Shown here: piece after piece, positions 48,437-59,338 of the stretch
Layout of the letters: each line of letters starts with the position of its first letter
Numbering within the stretch: the stretch's first letter is position 1
Source: Pseudovirgaria hyperparasitica
Lineage: Eukaryota > Ascomycota > Dothideomycetes > Acrospermales > Acrospermaceae
NCBI RefSeq assembly: GCF_010093815.1
Contig: NW_022985556.1
Coordinates: 37,339 to 101,338 of the forward strand
Reading direction: 5' to 3'
Length of the DNA: 64,000 nucleotides
The notes under the pieces: generated by a model
Seen by the model: the letters and a program-made list of their open reading frames with translations, nothing else
Databases searched by the model: none
What the model was told of the DNA's origin: nothing
Position numbers and translations under genes: made by a program

Positions 48437-51400
48437 TCAATTATTCGAGCTCATCTCTCCGAGCCGTTCTTCCATCAGGCTGACGATACCCTTGTCAGCT
48501 ATCTCAGGCAGAAGCCTGACGATCACCAATTCGATCAGGCTGAACATGAGTGTTTTGTTACAGTACTTGTCTCCCAGAACATCCAGCAGATCCTCGACTT
48601 CAGCTTCTACTTGATCCAGACATGACGTAGCAAAGTAGACCTTGGTGACTTGCTGGGGTAGGACGTTAGCAACAGATCTGGCACAACGGCGCTTGATCTC
48701 TAAAATCTCCTCTTGACTTGGAGGTACCCGCGCCGGTGCCATTGCATTTCGAGGAAACAATGCCGCACGAACAGAACGTAACAGCGGGGGTATCAGCTGC
48801 GGATTCAGCAGGGAATTGTGGACGTAGTGCGAGAGTAACCTGCTCGGTCAAAAGACAATGGTTAGCAAACTTTGCAAGCCCGGGAATTTACTCTAGCGCC
48901 GAAGATCACCAGTAGATGATTTTCAGTAAAGCAGGCTAGCGCGAACAAGGTCTGTGCACTCTGTGGAAAGATGGACATGTTTTGCGGCGGAGGACATTGT
49001 AAACGACATCGATGCAGCGGGTACGAAGTGAGATGCCGCGGAACGTTGTGATAGCGTTGAATGCGTCATGGTTTCATTGCAAGCGATTGGCGCACTACTG
49101 GTACCATCCGGAAGGGCGTATGGAGTATATATTGTGTACCAGACAGCCAGGGTCGCGAGTGAGGAGAGGAGAGAGGCTCTTAACGGTAGGGGTTCGGCTC
49201 AAGCGTGCAGGGTCATGAGAATCGCACGGAATGATACGGGCGATGAGCGACCCAACCCAGACAATTTCAAAATTGCGAGGCGATTGACATCCTGGTTATT
49301 GACTGTCTCGCAGAGCCGAAGGGCCCTAGGAAAGAATTGGTGAAAAGATGATGATGCACGCGAGTACGACGATGCTAGAAACATTCCGTCGACAACAACT
49401 GGATGACAAGACGAGGGCAGCTGCAGCGGTCCGAGGTCGGAATAGTCCTTCGTGCCGCTTCATAGAGCCATCATGTGTAGCAGCATTGCGACGTCAGACG
49501 GTTGCGATGGTGGTGGGCGCAGAACGATTTGCGTTGGTGGGTATTATCTCGCTCGTGCGAAATGGCAGCGGATAGAGTATGTAGGGCGCTTGAGCAAAAG
49601 ACGGCCAGTGACCCCCGCCGGCGGCGGTCGCATGGGGGGCCGCAGAAGCAGAGTTGGCGGCGGCGGCGGCGGTGGTTTTGGGGGGGATCCCCATCTCTAG
49701 GGAGCATTTCTCCTCCTCTCTCACGCTGCTTTTAGCGGACCTGGCGCAGGCAGTGACAGGGGCAAACAAGGGGTACCAAGGGCAGCCAAAGGGGGGGGAG
49801 GTGAGGGAGGAAATGCGAAATGCAGCGCGATAAGAGCGTGCAACCGGGCGGGCCGTGGCATAGGCTGGAGCCACCCCCCCAAAATGCAGACAACCCCCCT
49901 AAAAGTCAAGTGACCGAAATCGCATGCGGACTGAGCGGGGCTGGCTTGTCGGCGTCTCCTGGGGAGGGACCGGGGACGCTACGCCGCCGCAGGGTTTGGC
50001 ATCGTGTCGAGCCAGCCTGTCAGCGTCCTGGATACACTTCTGCAATTGCAATTTGTCCGACACCAGCAAAACATGTCCAACCTGCGGATGATGCGAAATT
50101 GACATGCAACATGGAAAAAGGTCACGCACTCACCTGTCTAGCACTCCGCCCGTTTCACCCACCCTGCCTGGTCCCTCCAACGATGCCCAGTGGAGGAAAG
50201 ACGTAAATCCCGAAAGCCAGGGCATGTGACTGTCAAGCTCGATGACGAGGGAGATGCAACTCCATGCCTTCATACTGACCACTGGTTGCTTGGAGTCTTG
50301 ATGCATCAATGCAGCTGTATGTTCTTTGGGCCTTAGCCACTGTTGAGTAGTGTCCTCCACCGGGATCGGGACGCTCCACGCAGCCATAGATCGTGACGGC
50401 AAGGAAGATGACCTTGCAAGGATGACCATTGCTGCACGAATCGTATACCACGCTAGAAAAACGTACTGTAGAACAGCCCAGAATGAGCTCAATACCGAGC
50501 TAGCCGCATGATGGAATCCCCGCCGATGTCGAGATTTCTGAGAGCTTTTCGGGGAGTTTGTCGAATCTGGGTCAGGATGCCGATTCGAACGCTGTGCAAC
50601 ATTCGTCCCATATTGTTCTCCTTGCGCCGTACGCGGCTTGACAGTCTCGATAATTTTCGTAGTGGCTTCCCAGAGCAGCCAGGGCTCGCAGGCTTTCTCG
50701 CTGATACCGCCTCCTAGGATCATTTCAGAGAAGATTTCAGCTACTAATGCCCTTAAACAACCATTTTCTAGGTCCTCTGTGGGTAATAGAACGGCTAGAA
50801 TGCCTTGGACGAGTAGCTGGCGCCAAGCTACTTCGTTCTCCTTTTGTTCCAGCGTGCTCGAAGAACTCATGTCGCCTGGCACAGGCGATAGTGCAGGGTG
50901 TGGATTGAGTGTATGATAGATCTGCTGCTTGCTTGAAGCTAACGCATTCGACATAGACGTTCTTGTGGCCACTCGATAGGCTTCGGAGATCATCAGCCTT
51001 ACACTAACCTAGGAATGGTCTGAGAAGACTTGAGACAAACCATTGATATGACTCTGCAGCACGTCGGGGATCTCATCTAGAAGCAGGGCCTCTAGATCAA
51101 CCTTTCTGACTCGCTGCTCGAGTGCTCTTGTGCAGTGTGCTATAGTCTGGAGCACTTCATCTGGAAACACATGGTCTGGAGTGATTTTGGAGTACCACGT
51201 GAATACAAACTCCTTGAAGATCACAGCGATGATAGCATATAGCTGGAGGTCGACGTCGTTCGAGCTCGTGAGAGGAGGCAGTAAGTCTTCGATCGGCTGA
51301 GGAGTACTTCCACCCTTCTCTCCGCCTGTGATCGTGTTGGCCAGGGCGTTGCGGGAACACAACGCCCGACGAATGAAGGATATCGTGGCCTTGTCCGAGA

Positions 51401-51536
51401 TTGCTTCTTGTGCTTGTCGTTCCAGCTCCGCCTGGTATGCTTTGGAAATCGGCCGCTCCATACCAACAGATTTACTCGCGGGCTCCTCATCTACCGTGGT
51501 ATGCTGTTCTGGTCTTATCGTTGTCGACGTTGCCAT
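48437..51536 (-). CDS. PXA / nexin-C domain protein
   Basis: PXA-nexin-C proteins are endomembrane proteins related to sorting nexins and to yeast Mdm1, but this one has no PX domain. Exons 51536-51041, 50980-50134 and 48839-48437 join in frame to 581 residues. The PXA part (about 50-260) includes VDLQLYAIIAVIFKEFVFTW, then LNPHPALSPVPGD and LVAEIFSEMILGG. A hydrophobic segment lies near 325-350. The nexin-C part (about 410-560) spans the last junction: MPWLSGFTSFLHW, GVLDR joined to LLSHYVHNSLL, then DLLDVLGDKYCNKTLMFSLI. The second intron is 1,294 nt, with a GTGAGT donor, CTAAC branch site and CAG acceptor. The ATG at 51536 is the first in frame. It is divergent from MED10. Confidence 0.88.
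48840..50133 (-). other. unusually long intron (1,294 nt) in the PXA/nexin-C gene
   Basis: The flanking exons join with correct phase to give an uninterrupted nexin-C domain, and splice signals at both ends are canonical. The interior has no credible coding frame. On the plus strand it holds G-runs and GGC repeats (49,617-49,690 and 49,790-49,812) and C-runs (49,870-49,900). Other confirmed-looking introns in the window are 45-115 nt. Confidence 0.7.
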
Positions 51537-51900
51537 CACGTCTCTGTGGGCCAGGTACAGAGATCGCTATTTCGCTCTTGCATGGGCATAGATAGTAGTT
51601 TCACATCCCAAGCTCTTACAGTTATTGATGCTCCCTTTGAAAAATGAGCTGTATGCTAAGATGTGCGCAAAGCGTTGTGGCGTCCTCGTTGTCAGTATAG
51701 CTCAAGTCATTGTAATCGTGAACCGCGGAATAAGGTAGCCCCACACTCCGCGATGCTTGGCATGAAGACACTCATTGATGCCCCGTAAAGGATCGCAAAA
51801 CTTCAACAATCGCCCTCCCGTCACTTCATAACCTCTGACCCATAGTAGATATCCTTAGCCTAAGTACATATAAATACCCGTACTACCTAACCCCGCATCC
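51537..51900. promoter_or_regulatory. divergent intergenic region, PXA gene / MED10
   Basis: Only 364 bases separate the two start codons, so both promoters are short or shared. No obvious TATA box or regulatory motif stands out. Confidence 0.5.
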
Positions 51901-52482
51901 ATGGCACCTGTGCCGCCTCCAAACCGCGATGAAGTCGAAAGTGAGTTGCAGAAGTGCGCCAACACAAAGCAACAGGCTCATACATAGGCAGGGACACTCA
52001 AGGCCATAATTCAAAACTTCTACAACCTTCTTGTCCAGAGTCTCGATTACCAAGAAGACAATAACACCGGCCGTGACGTCCTCAAGCAAGAATTGTAAAC
52101 CTCACCCCCTCCTCCTCCCCCACCCAGCCCTTTACACATAGACCGATTGCTAACCTACTTCTACTACAGCGCAAAAATTCAATCCAATCTTCAAACCCTC
52201 TTCCGCACTGCCTCCACCATCGACATCCACATCCCCCCCCACATCGTCAAATTCGTCGAAGAAGGTCGCAACCCCGACATCCTGCAACGCCAATTCGTCG
52301 AGCAGGTGCAGAAATTCAATCAGAAGCTGAATGGACGCGCTCAAGCTTATGCCGACTTTCGAGATATACTAGCCAAAGATCTCCAAGATGCCTTTCCGGG
52401 CATGAGGGGAAATCTCGAGCACACGGTGCGGATGACGGGCGGGCGTGTGCCGTTAAAAGGAGTGATGGATGGGGTGAGATGA
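51901..52482 (+). CDS. MED10: Mediator complex subunit 10 (Nut2)
   Basis: Med10/Nut2 is an essential part of the Mediator middle module, which links transcription activators to RNA polymerase II in the nucleus. Exons 51901-51940, 51992-52094 and 52170-52482 give 151 residues, within the usual size range. The family pattern is clear: TLKAIIQNFYNLLVQSLDY, then KIQSNLQTLFRTA and the conserved IPPHIVKFVEEGRNPDI, then RQFVEQVQKFNQKLNGR. The first intron uses the CAG acceptor at 51989-51991, four bases after a TAG, because only that keeps frame. The second intron (75 nt) has a GCTAACC branch site. Confidence 0.95.
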
Positions 52483-53094
52483 GTGGGCTCGGCATATACG
52501 TGATCTGATCCGAAATATGGGTAATGGCTTTAGCATAAAACGTTTAGGGTTGGATATGCTGACTGGGACAGTATGTGATGCGAGGAAAGCAAAGGGACAC
52601 GGAGAAAGCAGTCGTCAAGATCGACGTGACAGCTTTGACTCTTATGTTACCCCCTTTAAGTCTTATCTTTACGAAGATATTGATAGAGAACGAAGTGTGA
52701 AGAAGAGCGCGTTGGTTGAAATAGGGGAACAGGAAAGTGAGTTTGCTCTGTTCCTTTATATGAACTACACCTAACATTGATAGCCTATTCGAGACGGGAC
52801 TTCTCCCGGATATCTTCGTCACTTTTAAGCCACACAAATTCTTATAACCATGGAGCTGATCGAGGATGCCAAAGAATAATGAATGTAATAGTGAAATCAC
52901 CACGAGTGTGGACCTCAATCGCACATTAAGATAGACACAATGGTGGCAAATGATGCAAATATAACAACGATGAAGTCTTAGACCCATATTGTCAATTTTT
53001 ATGGATAATTTCGTGCTGTTGCTAGGCCTAGACTACTAGACGTTCACCCTTCACTTGTCGTAGGACAAAACGACCCGATATTCATGGTCGAGAC
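52483..53094. other. convergent gap, MED10 / cyclophilin
   Basis: About 610 bases between two converging stop codons, presumably both 3' untranslated regions. An open frame on the minus strand (52,544-52,987) is Cys/Leu/Ile-rich without family resemblance and is taken as chance. Confidence 0.5.
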
Positions 53095-53770
53095 TTACAA
53101 CTGACCACAGTCGGAAATGACAATCTTCTGCTTTGTCTGGCCGCTCTTGCTGCCCTGTCCTTCAATAGCCTTGACTACGTCCATACCTTCAATGACCCTA
53201 CCGAAGACGACGTGCTTGCCATCGAGCCAACTGTTCATCATGAGTCAGTCAGTGTCATGTGTACTATGGATTCTGCGCATTGCATAACATGTGGACTGAA
53301 TGAAGGAGAAATCTGAACAGGCCAGGATGACACTCACCCAGTTGTCTCAGTGCAGATGAAGAACTGGCTGCCGTTGGTGTTTGGCCCAGCATTAGCCATA
53401 CTCAGTATTCCAGGGCCGGTGTGTTTGCTTTTGAAGTTCTCATCGGCGAACTTCTCGCCATAGATGCTCTTGCCACCAGTGCCGTCTCCTCTGGTGAAGT
53501 CACCGCCCTGAAGCATGAATTGAGGAATGACACGATGGAAGGTCGAGCCCTTGTAACCAAATCCTTTCTCGCCAGTGCACAGAGCACGGAAATTCTCGGC
53601 AGTCTGTTGGTCCCTCAAAGTCAGCACACAATTCCAAGGGTCAATCAAGTAAGAATACAGGGGATATATCTTGCCTTTGGCACTACGTCGTTGTCCAGCT
53701 CCATCACGATACGCCCGAAGGGTGTACCACTGGCGCCAGTTACCTGGAAGAAGACCTGAGGCTTAGACAT
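53095..53770 (-). CDS. cyclophilin A-type peptidyl-prolyl isomerase
   Basis: A cytosolic prolyl isomerase and likely cyclosporin A receptor. Exons 53770-53675, 53603-53338 and 53230-53095 give 165 residues, the standard single-domain length. The catalytic stretch [20 protein letters not shown] and the Trp in [11 protein letters not shown] that binds cyclosporin are present, as is [16 protein letters not shown]. The first intron (71 nt) begins with GC, not GT: the junction AAG|GCAAGA matches the known consensus of GC-AG introns, and no GT donor keeps the conserved DVVPKTAENFR join. The second intron is GT-AG. The frame is open upstream of the ATG at 53770 but contains no further ATG, so a mitochondrial form is not supported. 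Confidence 0.94.
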
Positions 53771-53940
53771 TTTGTTCACGTTGATGAGAGATGAATTGAT
53801 GCGAAGATAGATTGTAGCGAAGTCGGGATGAAGGTTTTTAAGGTATTGTTGGGCGATGGAGGAAGGCACTCACTGCTCATTGGTCAGTGCAGGCGGGGTA
53901 CCCCTCTAGAAATGGGCTGCGTCATTTGCATTCTTTTCAG

Positions 53941-54437
53941 CTGAGACCGGCGGCGACGGGAGCTCCAAACCCGACGCCGCTGAAACTTCGGGTGATGTAA
54001 ATGAAGCCTAACACTTCAGCAGCGAATATGTTCAATCCAGAAAGCGTTGTAGCTTCAATCTTCAATGTCATATTCCCTTGGTACAAGATCCATCCTAAGA
54101 TGCTCACGGAGATTATCATATTTGGACCTAAATACCACTTCAAATTAAGACTCGCTATTCATAACACATCAAGAACCTAGTCAGGTTGCATTGCACATTA
54201 CAGGGACGCTGAATATGAGCCAATATTATGCTGTCTGCCAGATAAACCACCCGATGAAATAACATCGCAAACCATGCATCATAGTTCAAATGCTGAACGA
54301 TTTCCCCTCAACACCTACGAAGCAGCAACTGACCAATACAAATAATCCCACAACCACAGGGAAGACAACGCTGTAGACAGAAGGCTAAATAGGTATTCGA
54401 CGTCGCTAAGCAGTGCCTGGAAGCCAATGGGTTGAAC
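53941..54437 (-). CDS. possible small multi-exon membrane protein (uncertain)
   Basis: Not recognised. Two minus-strand pieces look coding. The last exon (about 54165-53941) encodes LNLKWYLGPNMIISVSILGW followed by LSGLNIFAAEVLGFIYITRS and ends GAPVAAGLS, with two likely membrane helices. An upstream piece (about 54437-54334) encodes VEYLFSLLSTALSSLWLWDY, another hydrophobic helix, followed by a GTCAGT donor. The acceptor between them is unclear: GAG at about 54,165 keeps frame but is a weak site. A first exon near 54,640 with MPEHLAVTEEITKEADG is conceivable. The boundaries and even the existence of the gene are uncertain. Confidence 0.3.
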
Positions 54438-54783
54438 GTTGCTTGAGTTCGACGGAGATCATATAGTAATCGCATCATGAATCGAAGGGAAGGCTTGGTA
54501 CCATACCATGAGTCGAAGTGCGGAAGCCTTGGATAGCAGCTCCACAACGCCTACAAGTCAGTCACTTGTAGTCGGGGAGCACGGGCCGTCCGCCTCTTTC
54601 GTTATTTCTTCCGTGACAGCGAGATGCTCTGGCATTTCTCTAAGGGGTATAGGCTTGCCCGGCGGGGGACTTTTAAGGTGTTCGATTTCGACGAGCGATC
54701 CGCGGCGGAGATTATCTAGTTGCTCGTCCGGGTTCTTAAATATTTATCCAATCAGCGTTTTGTTCAATGTATGACGTGACGCG
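54438..54783. other. short gap before glycogenin gene
   Basis: Either holds the first exons and promoter of the uncertain membrane gene or only the 3' flank of the glycogenin gene. Nothing else is seen. Confidence 0.3.
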
Positions 54784-57126
54784 TCAAATCTGATGGGAAT
54801 TGAGTCGTAGACTGGGTGCAAGCTTGGATACAGGACGCAAATGTTCGGGGAGGGTATAATAATGATAAGCAGGTGGAGGGTGCAAGCTGAGTGGTAGAAG
54901 CTGCGGTGATGTTGGCGGACTCGAGCCTTCTGATTCGAAGGCATCCTCATTCTGTGCAATGCCAGGTGCTTCCACTTCTTCAATCGCAACTGAAACTGGT
55001 TCAGTGGAAACATCAGGGGCGTGCTCAACTGTGGTCACACGAGACACAACGTTGGCAGAATCAAAGAGTGGTGGATTCGATGCGTTGAAGGAGGATTCAT
55101 GAGATGTAAAACCGCACTGAGGACAAACAAACAGCTTTTCACGTACCCAGTCGGTCTGATCTGGCACTCCGTCTGCAGCTGGTAGTGCTCCAGTCTCATC
55201 TCTCTCTTCACCCCAGAATGTCGGTCTTCGTATGGGAGCCGGCGTGACTGGCAGACTCGGTCGCTCAATAGCTGTTGGGAAATCAGTTAAAATCAGGCTC
55301 TCTCTGCGCTGTGCGGTATCAAGCGGCGGTGATAATATCTGACCTTCGGTTGAAGGTATCTGGATCGCCATTGACTTGTTCTTCCTTGGAGACTGTTGTT
55401 CCATAACGGAGCGAATATAGTTCTCTATACCTGGCACCGCGTCCCAGGCATTCACAGATCGGTTGTTGAACGACTGCCACGTCTCTGTGGAAGATTTATG
55501 GGTTGTCGAAGAAGCCGATGGCACCGCGTCGACCTCAAGTTCAGATGTCATCGATAAAGACTGCCATGGCGTCGAATGAGGTGACGGTTGGTCGTCTGCA
55601 AATACACGAGTTGCCTTAGGCACTATACGATCTTTCTCCCACGGAAAAATGGGTTTAGGTCGTTCTTCTGCGGCTGGTTTTTCCTGCGGGACCTCATACC
55701 ACATATCTTTAGGCGGTTCCGGATATGACTTGGGTGGTTGAAACAATTGCCTGCTGTCGTTGAAGGTATACTGCTGGACGGGGAAATCCATGGCCTCCGG
55801 CCTAGACTCGGCTGGCGGGGCGGATCTGGTGTCCATGTTGTGAGTGGGGTGTACACATATTAAACGTCATGCTGATTTACGAACCTGGTTGCATCCCATT
55901 CCATCTGTGGGGCTGAAAACTCGCGAGGCTTGGGTTCAGAACGCTCCTCCCGTAAGTCATCGGTTAGCACTTCTGCGTTGTCAGAAGGATTCGGCAGTGG
56001 CTCTTCTATAGAAGGTGGCGCATCACCCTCTGGCGATGCTTCATGGGGCGAGAGTACTACAGGTTCGGATTGGACGTTAGCCCGTTCCTTACTGGTGTCA
56101 TCCGATTCGCTTTCTTTGGCCGTCGCTACAGTGTGTGAAGCCGGGGGCGCAATCTAAGATGGTCAGAAGATATACAAATCTGAACATAGGTTCCTAACTC
56201 ACAGGGGGCTTCGAATGCCGGTCGTATACAGCCCACCAATGGCTCAAAAGCTCATTATATACTCCAGGTCCAGACGCTGACTGCCGCGCTTTCATCCAGG
56301 GCTTCTGCTTTCCGATGAAATGTACCATCTTGATGTCTCTCTTATAATGACGATAGGCCGGCTCCCACTGATATTGCGCGTTGGGAGTAGTATTGTACGT
56401 GAACGAGAGTCGCTGCCAGTCTCTATGCTCATAGTATTGGTTCAACAGGCCTTGATCTGCTCCGTCGAAGCTGTCGCCGGACGCTGCCATAGTCTGCAGC
56501 GCCCAATACTCGCCCATATCTGGTGTCAGGACCATGACCCCAGAGTTGAAAGCGTCTGGCCAGCCTACATCAGGGGCTGCGGCAAAGGGTGCGTCAATCT
56601 CGAATAATTCGTCTGGAGCCCTGAGCGCCACGATATCTGCATCCAGATAGACGATCTTTCTAAACTGAGTCTGCCGCCAGAGGTATATTTTTGTGAACGC
56701 AAAAGAAAGATCAGCGCGGTCCATAAGGTACAGGTTTTTGGGATTTGGGTTGCGAATGCGGTCGACCGTAATTAGATAATCGAATAGTTCCTAATAAAAC
56801 AGTGAGTGTGGTACAATCGCCGCCCGTGGGAGACTGACCTTAAGCTCGGCAATCGTGGCTGCCGATAGTGTGTCCAACGTAATGAGCGCGGCCAGTTTCT
56901 TCTTGGTTCCAGCATCTCGTAACGAGTGGGCGAGCACCGCAGCCCCTGCGATATGTGATTAGTATTGTGGCGAGTCTCAATTATGCCTCTGAAGCTCTTT
57001 GCATGTGGTACCTTTGAGGTAGTTGTCGCTCATAACAAGCTGTGACGGATCAGCACATGCAAGCGTTTCGAAGGTCTTGAGCAAGTCACTTACCGTACAG
57101 TAAACATCCTCTCCCATTGTCGCCAT
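54784..57126 (-). CDS. glycogenin glucosyltransferase (GT8)
   Basis: Glycogenin primes glycogen synthesis by glucosylating itself from UDP-glucose. Six exons (57126-57094, 57039-57012, 56945-56839, 56790-56203, 56153-55885, 55825-54784) join in frame to 688 residues. The GT8 domain begins MGEDVYCTLVMSDNYLKGA; the metal-binding DAD is at 106-108 in VYLDADIVALRAPDELF, followed by SFDGADQGLLNQYY and MVHFIGKQKPW. The long fungal C-terminal region includes FSAPQMEWDATR and PPKSYPEPPKDMWYEVP, then PKPIFPWEKD, which match fungal glycogenins and are linked to glycogen synthase binding. A CPQCGF motif lies late in the tail. The second exon is only 28 nt. The ATG at 57126 is followed by another in-frame ATG at codon 4. 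Confidence 0.92.
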
Positions 57127-57803
57127 TCTGGCAAGCGACTTAGTGTATAGACAAGAATTGATAGATTCGAAGAGGATCGCAGTGCCGCTTGGATCGAGGG
57201 TCCATGGATGTAATAGTTAGGTTCATAGTACAGTCCACGGTTGGACTAGCAACCTTTCAGACCCACCCGTAGCATTTCCCACCGCAAGGATAGTGAAGAT
57301 CGTCAGTGGAGCTGCTCACGCACGCGGGAACGTCCCATTCTAATTTCGCGAGCTTGTTAGGAACAAATTTGCGGTTCTATTGAACCCTGGAAAGAGATTG
57401 GAGCAATAACATTTGAACAATGAAGTTCCTACCACAGTCTTGGCTACGAGCCTGTTGTGAACGCATGGAGTTGGCATCTCGTTTGGTTATACCGCTTGTA
57501 CTCAGTGCACATCTTCACGACGATTGTCTGGCATCTTACATACAATGTCACTGGTGTAATGCTTATGTGCATACGTTTTATTGCATATTAGCCTAGCCGT
57601 ACGGCCTAGCTCTCCCGGACGAAATTGAAGCTTGCATGCCTGACTACTGCCCACGCACGCGCTGGGTAAGTAAGACATCGAGCTTGAATTGTTATTGTGC
57701 AAATTGAATCGCCCATCTGCGTGCCTGAGGACTTTAGTCAAGGAACAGTTGAGAGGTATGCGGACCTGAGACACAATATGGTATCATGCGCAACGCTACG
57801 GGG
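57127..57803. other. gap between glycogenin and Dfg10 genes
   Basis: About 680 bases holding the glycogenin promoter and the 3' flank of the next minus-strand gene. No gene is seen. Confidence 0.5.
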
Positions 57804-58870
57804 CTACCATATAAGTGGAATCATATTCGCTTTCCCTCTAACACTCTCCTGACCCCATGTACAGATCCAGAATTGTCTTGTGCCTATGGCTGTCACGCCA
57901 AGGTTCACTGTTACGAACACCAAACCGCAAGCCACAGTCCAATTGACTACATTTCCGCGTGGTGCGGATAGGATGGTTAGACTAGTGTATATTAAGACCT
58001 CAAAGAAGTAATGAGGCGTTACAGACATGGAGAACGTAGGATGTGTCGGACGAGTGTAGACGACTGATGAACCGGGGTATCTAGGTAAACTGTAGAGATA
58101 CTTGTGCGTTACGTATTGCAGTCCAGAAGCAAGCAGAAATAGAGGTATAAAGACGACGTTACGGCCACTTGGTGTGATGACATAAGTGATTGATCGGCCA
58201 GCTCCTGACATTTGTTTATCATGTTGCAGGTGATGGAACCTCTCCTCCTGGATCATGGTTGGTATGCCCTCGATCCAGATAGCCAGCCCGATGCCGACGT
58301 AGAACAACAGCCCGAGCGCCCAGTGCCCTACCCACATGGTCGACTTCGATGAGCGTGAGAAGACGAGGCTCTCGTAAAGACGGCGCGATCCCTGAACGCA
58401 GAGTAGCATCCAGGCGAGCACAATGCTTTCGAAGCTCATGGCTGGACGACGGCTGGAAAGACTTGCATGTTGGGCTATGTTATTAAATATTGATCCTTGG
58501 GTCAAGAGCTGTTGCGCCCATACTAAAGAGCCAACTACAGAGACAATGTAGAAGTGTGTAAAGTAGTTGTGAGGCACACGATAGGCAGCGAGACGGTCGA
58601 GGATCGCAATATAGTGATTGGCACGGTTCGAAGATGCGTCGATTGGAGGTACGACAGACGAACGAGGACCATACGCAAGGAGTCGATTGCGTAGTAGAGG
58701 AATAGCATACACCAAGAGTACCTATTCATGATCAGGGCCTCGGGGAATCGGTCGAGAACTCAAAGAACACTTACAAAGGCAGAGCCGGCCAGGAAGGCCG
58801 CACGTATCGCAATGGCAGGATCTATCCCAAGCGGAAGAACATTCACTCTACGAGGGGCTGGGTCGGCCAT
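57804..58870 (-). CDS. DFG10: Dfg10/SRD5A3-type polyprenol reductase family protein
   Basis: SRD5A3/Dfg10 enzymes act in the ER membrane in the polyprenol-to-dolichol pathway, which supplies the lipid carrier for N-glycosylation. Exons 58870-58775 and 58721-57804 (intron 53 nt) give 337 residues with about six hydrophobic segments. The C-terminal steroid-5-alpha-reductase-like part includes HYFFEVLIYTSL and ends with a basic GKANMIPLIW, typical of the family. HNYFTHFYIVSVVGSLVWAQ and RRLYESLVFS also match the Dfg10 pattern. Without the first exon there is no ATG in the expected place, which supports the intron. It is divergent from the ankyrin gene. Confidence 0.9.
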
Positions 58871-59338
58871 GTGTCGAGATCGATTGCAACAACGCTAGGT
58901 TCTGAACAAGCGCATGGATGTTTCATGCTGTTTATACACGAAGCGTTAAGAGTTTCAATGGACGAGGTGTCAACACTTAAGATATGGTTTGGTATTAGGT
59001 GGTTAATTACCACGGGAAATCTCTGGGTAGATAACGTTAGAGTTCCAAGGTAGAGGCCAAAGGCGCGCTAGTGGCTGCCTGCTCAGCTTGAACTTCGCTC
59101 TTGAGTCTGTTGGCTATCATCCCCTACACCAAACACACCTACGACGAGATCTTGCCCGACTCCAATCCATGACCGCGCCATCATCGGAATTTATAGCACT
59201 ATCTCCTATCGTCTACACGTAGACAGATATACTCGCAGGCGCGTCGCCACTGCGCATCCTTAAAATAATCGGACCGTCTGCATATTACACGATGTACGGA
59301 GCAGAGAACGTGCTCGACATCACATCAATACGAACGCT
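58871..59338. promoter_or_regulatory. divergent intergenic region, DFG10 / ankyrin gene
   Basis: A 468-base gap between divergent start codons. No distinct motif is evident. Confidence 0.5.

Noticed and set aside
49494-49874. Nested gene inside the long PXA intron
   Set aside because: The Ala/Pro-rich frame derives from GC-rich repeats and has no start context or conserved feature.
52544-52987. 147-codon minus-strand frame between MED10 and cyclophilin
   Set aside because: No family resemblance; it sits in two converging 3' flanks.
53771-53869. N-terminal mitochondrial extension of cyclophilin
   Set aside because: The frame is open upstream but has no ATG; the extension is most likely 5' untranslated sequence.
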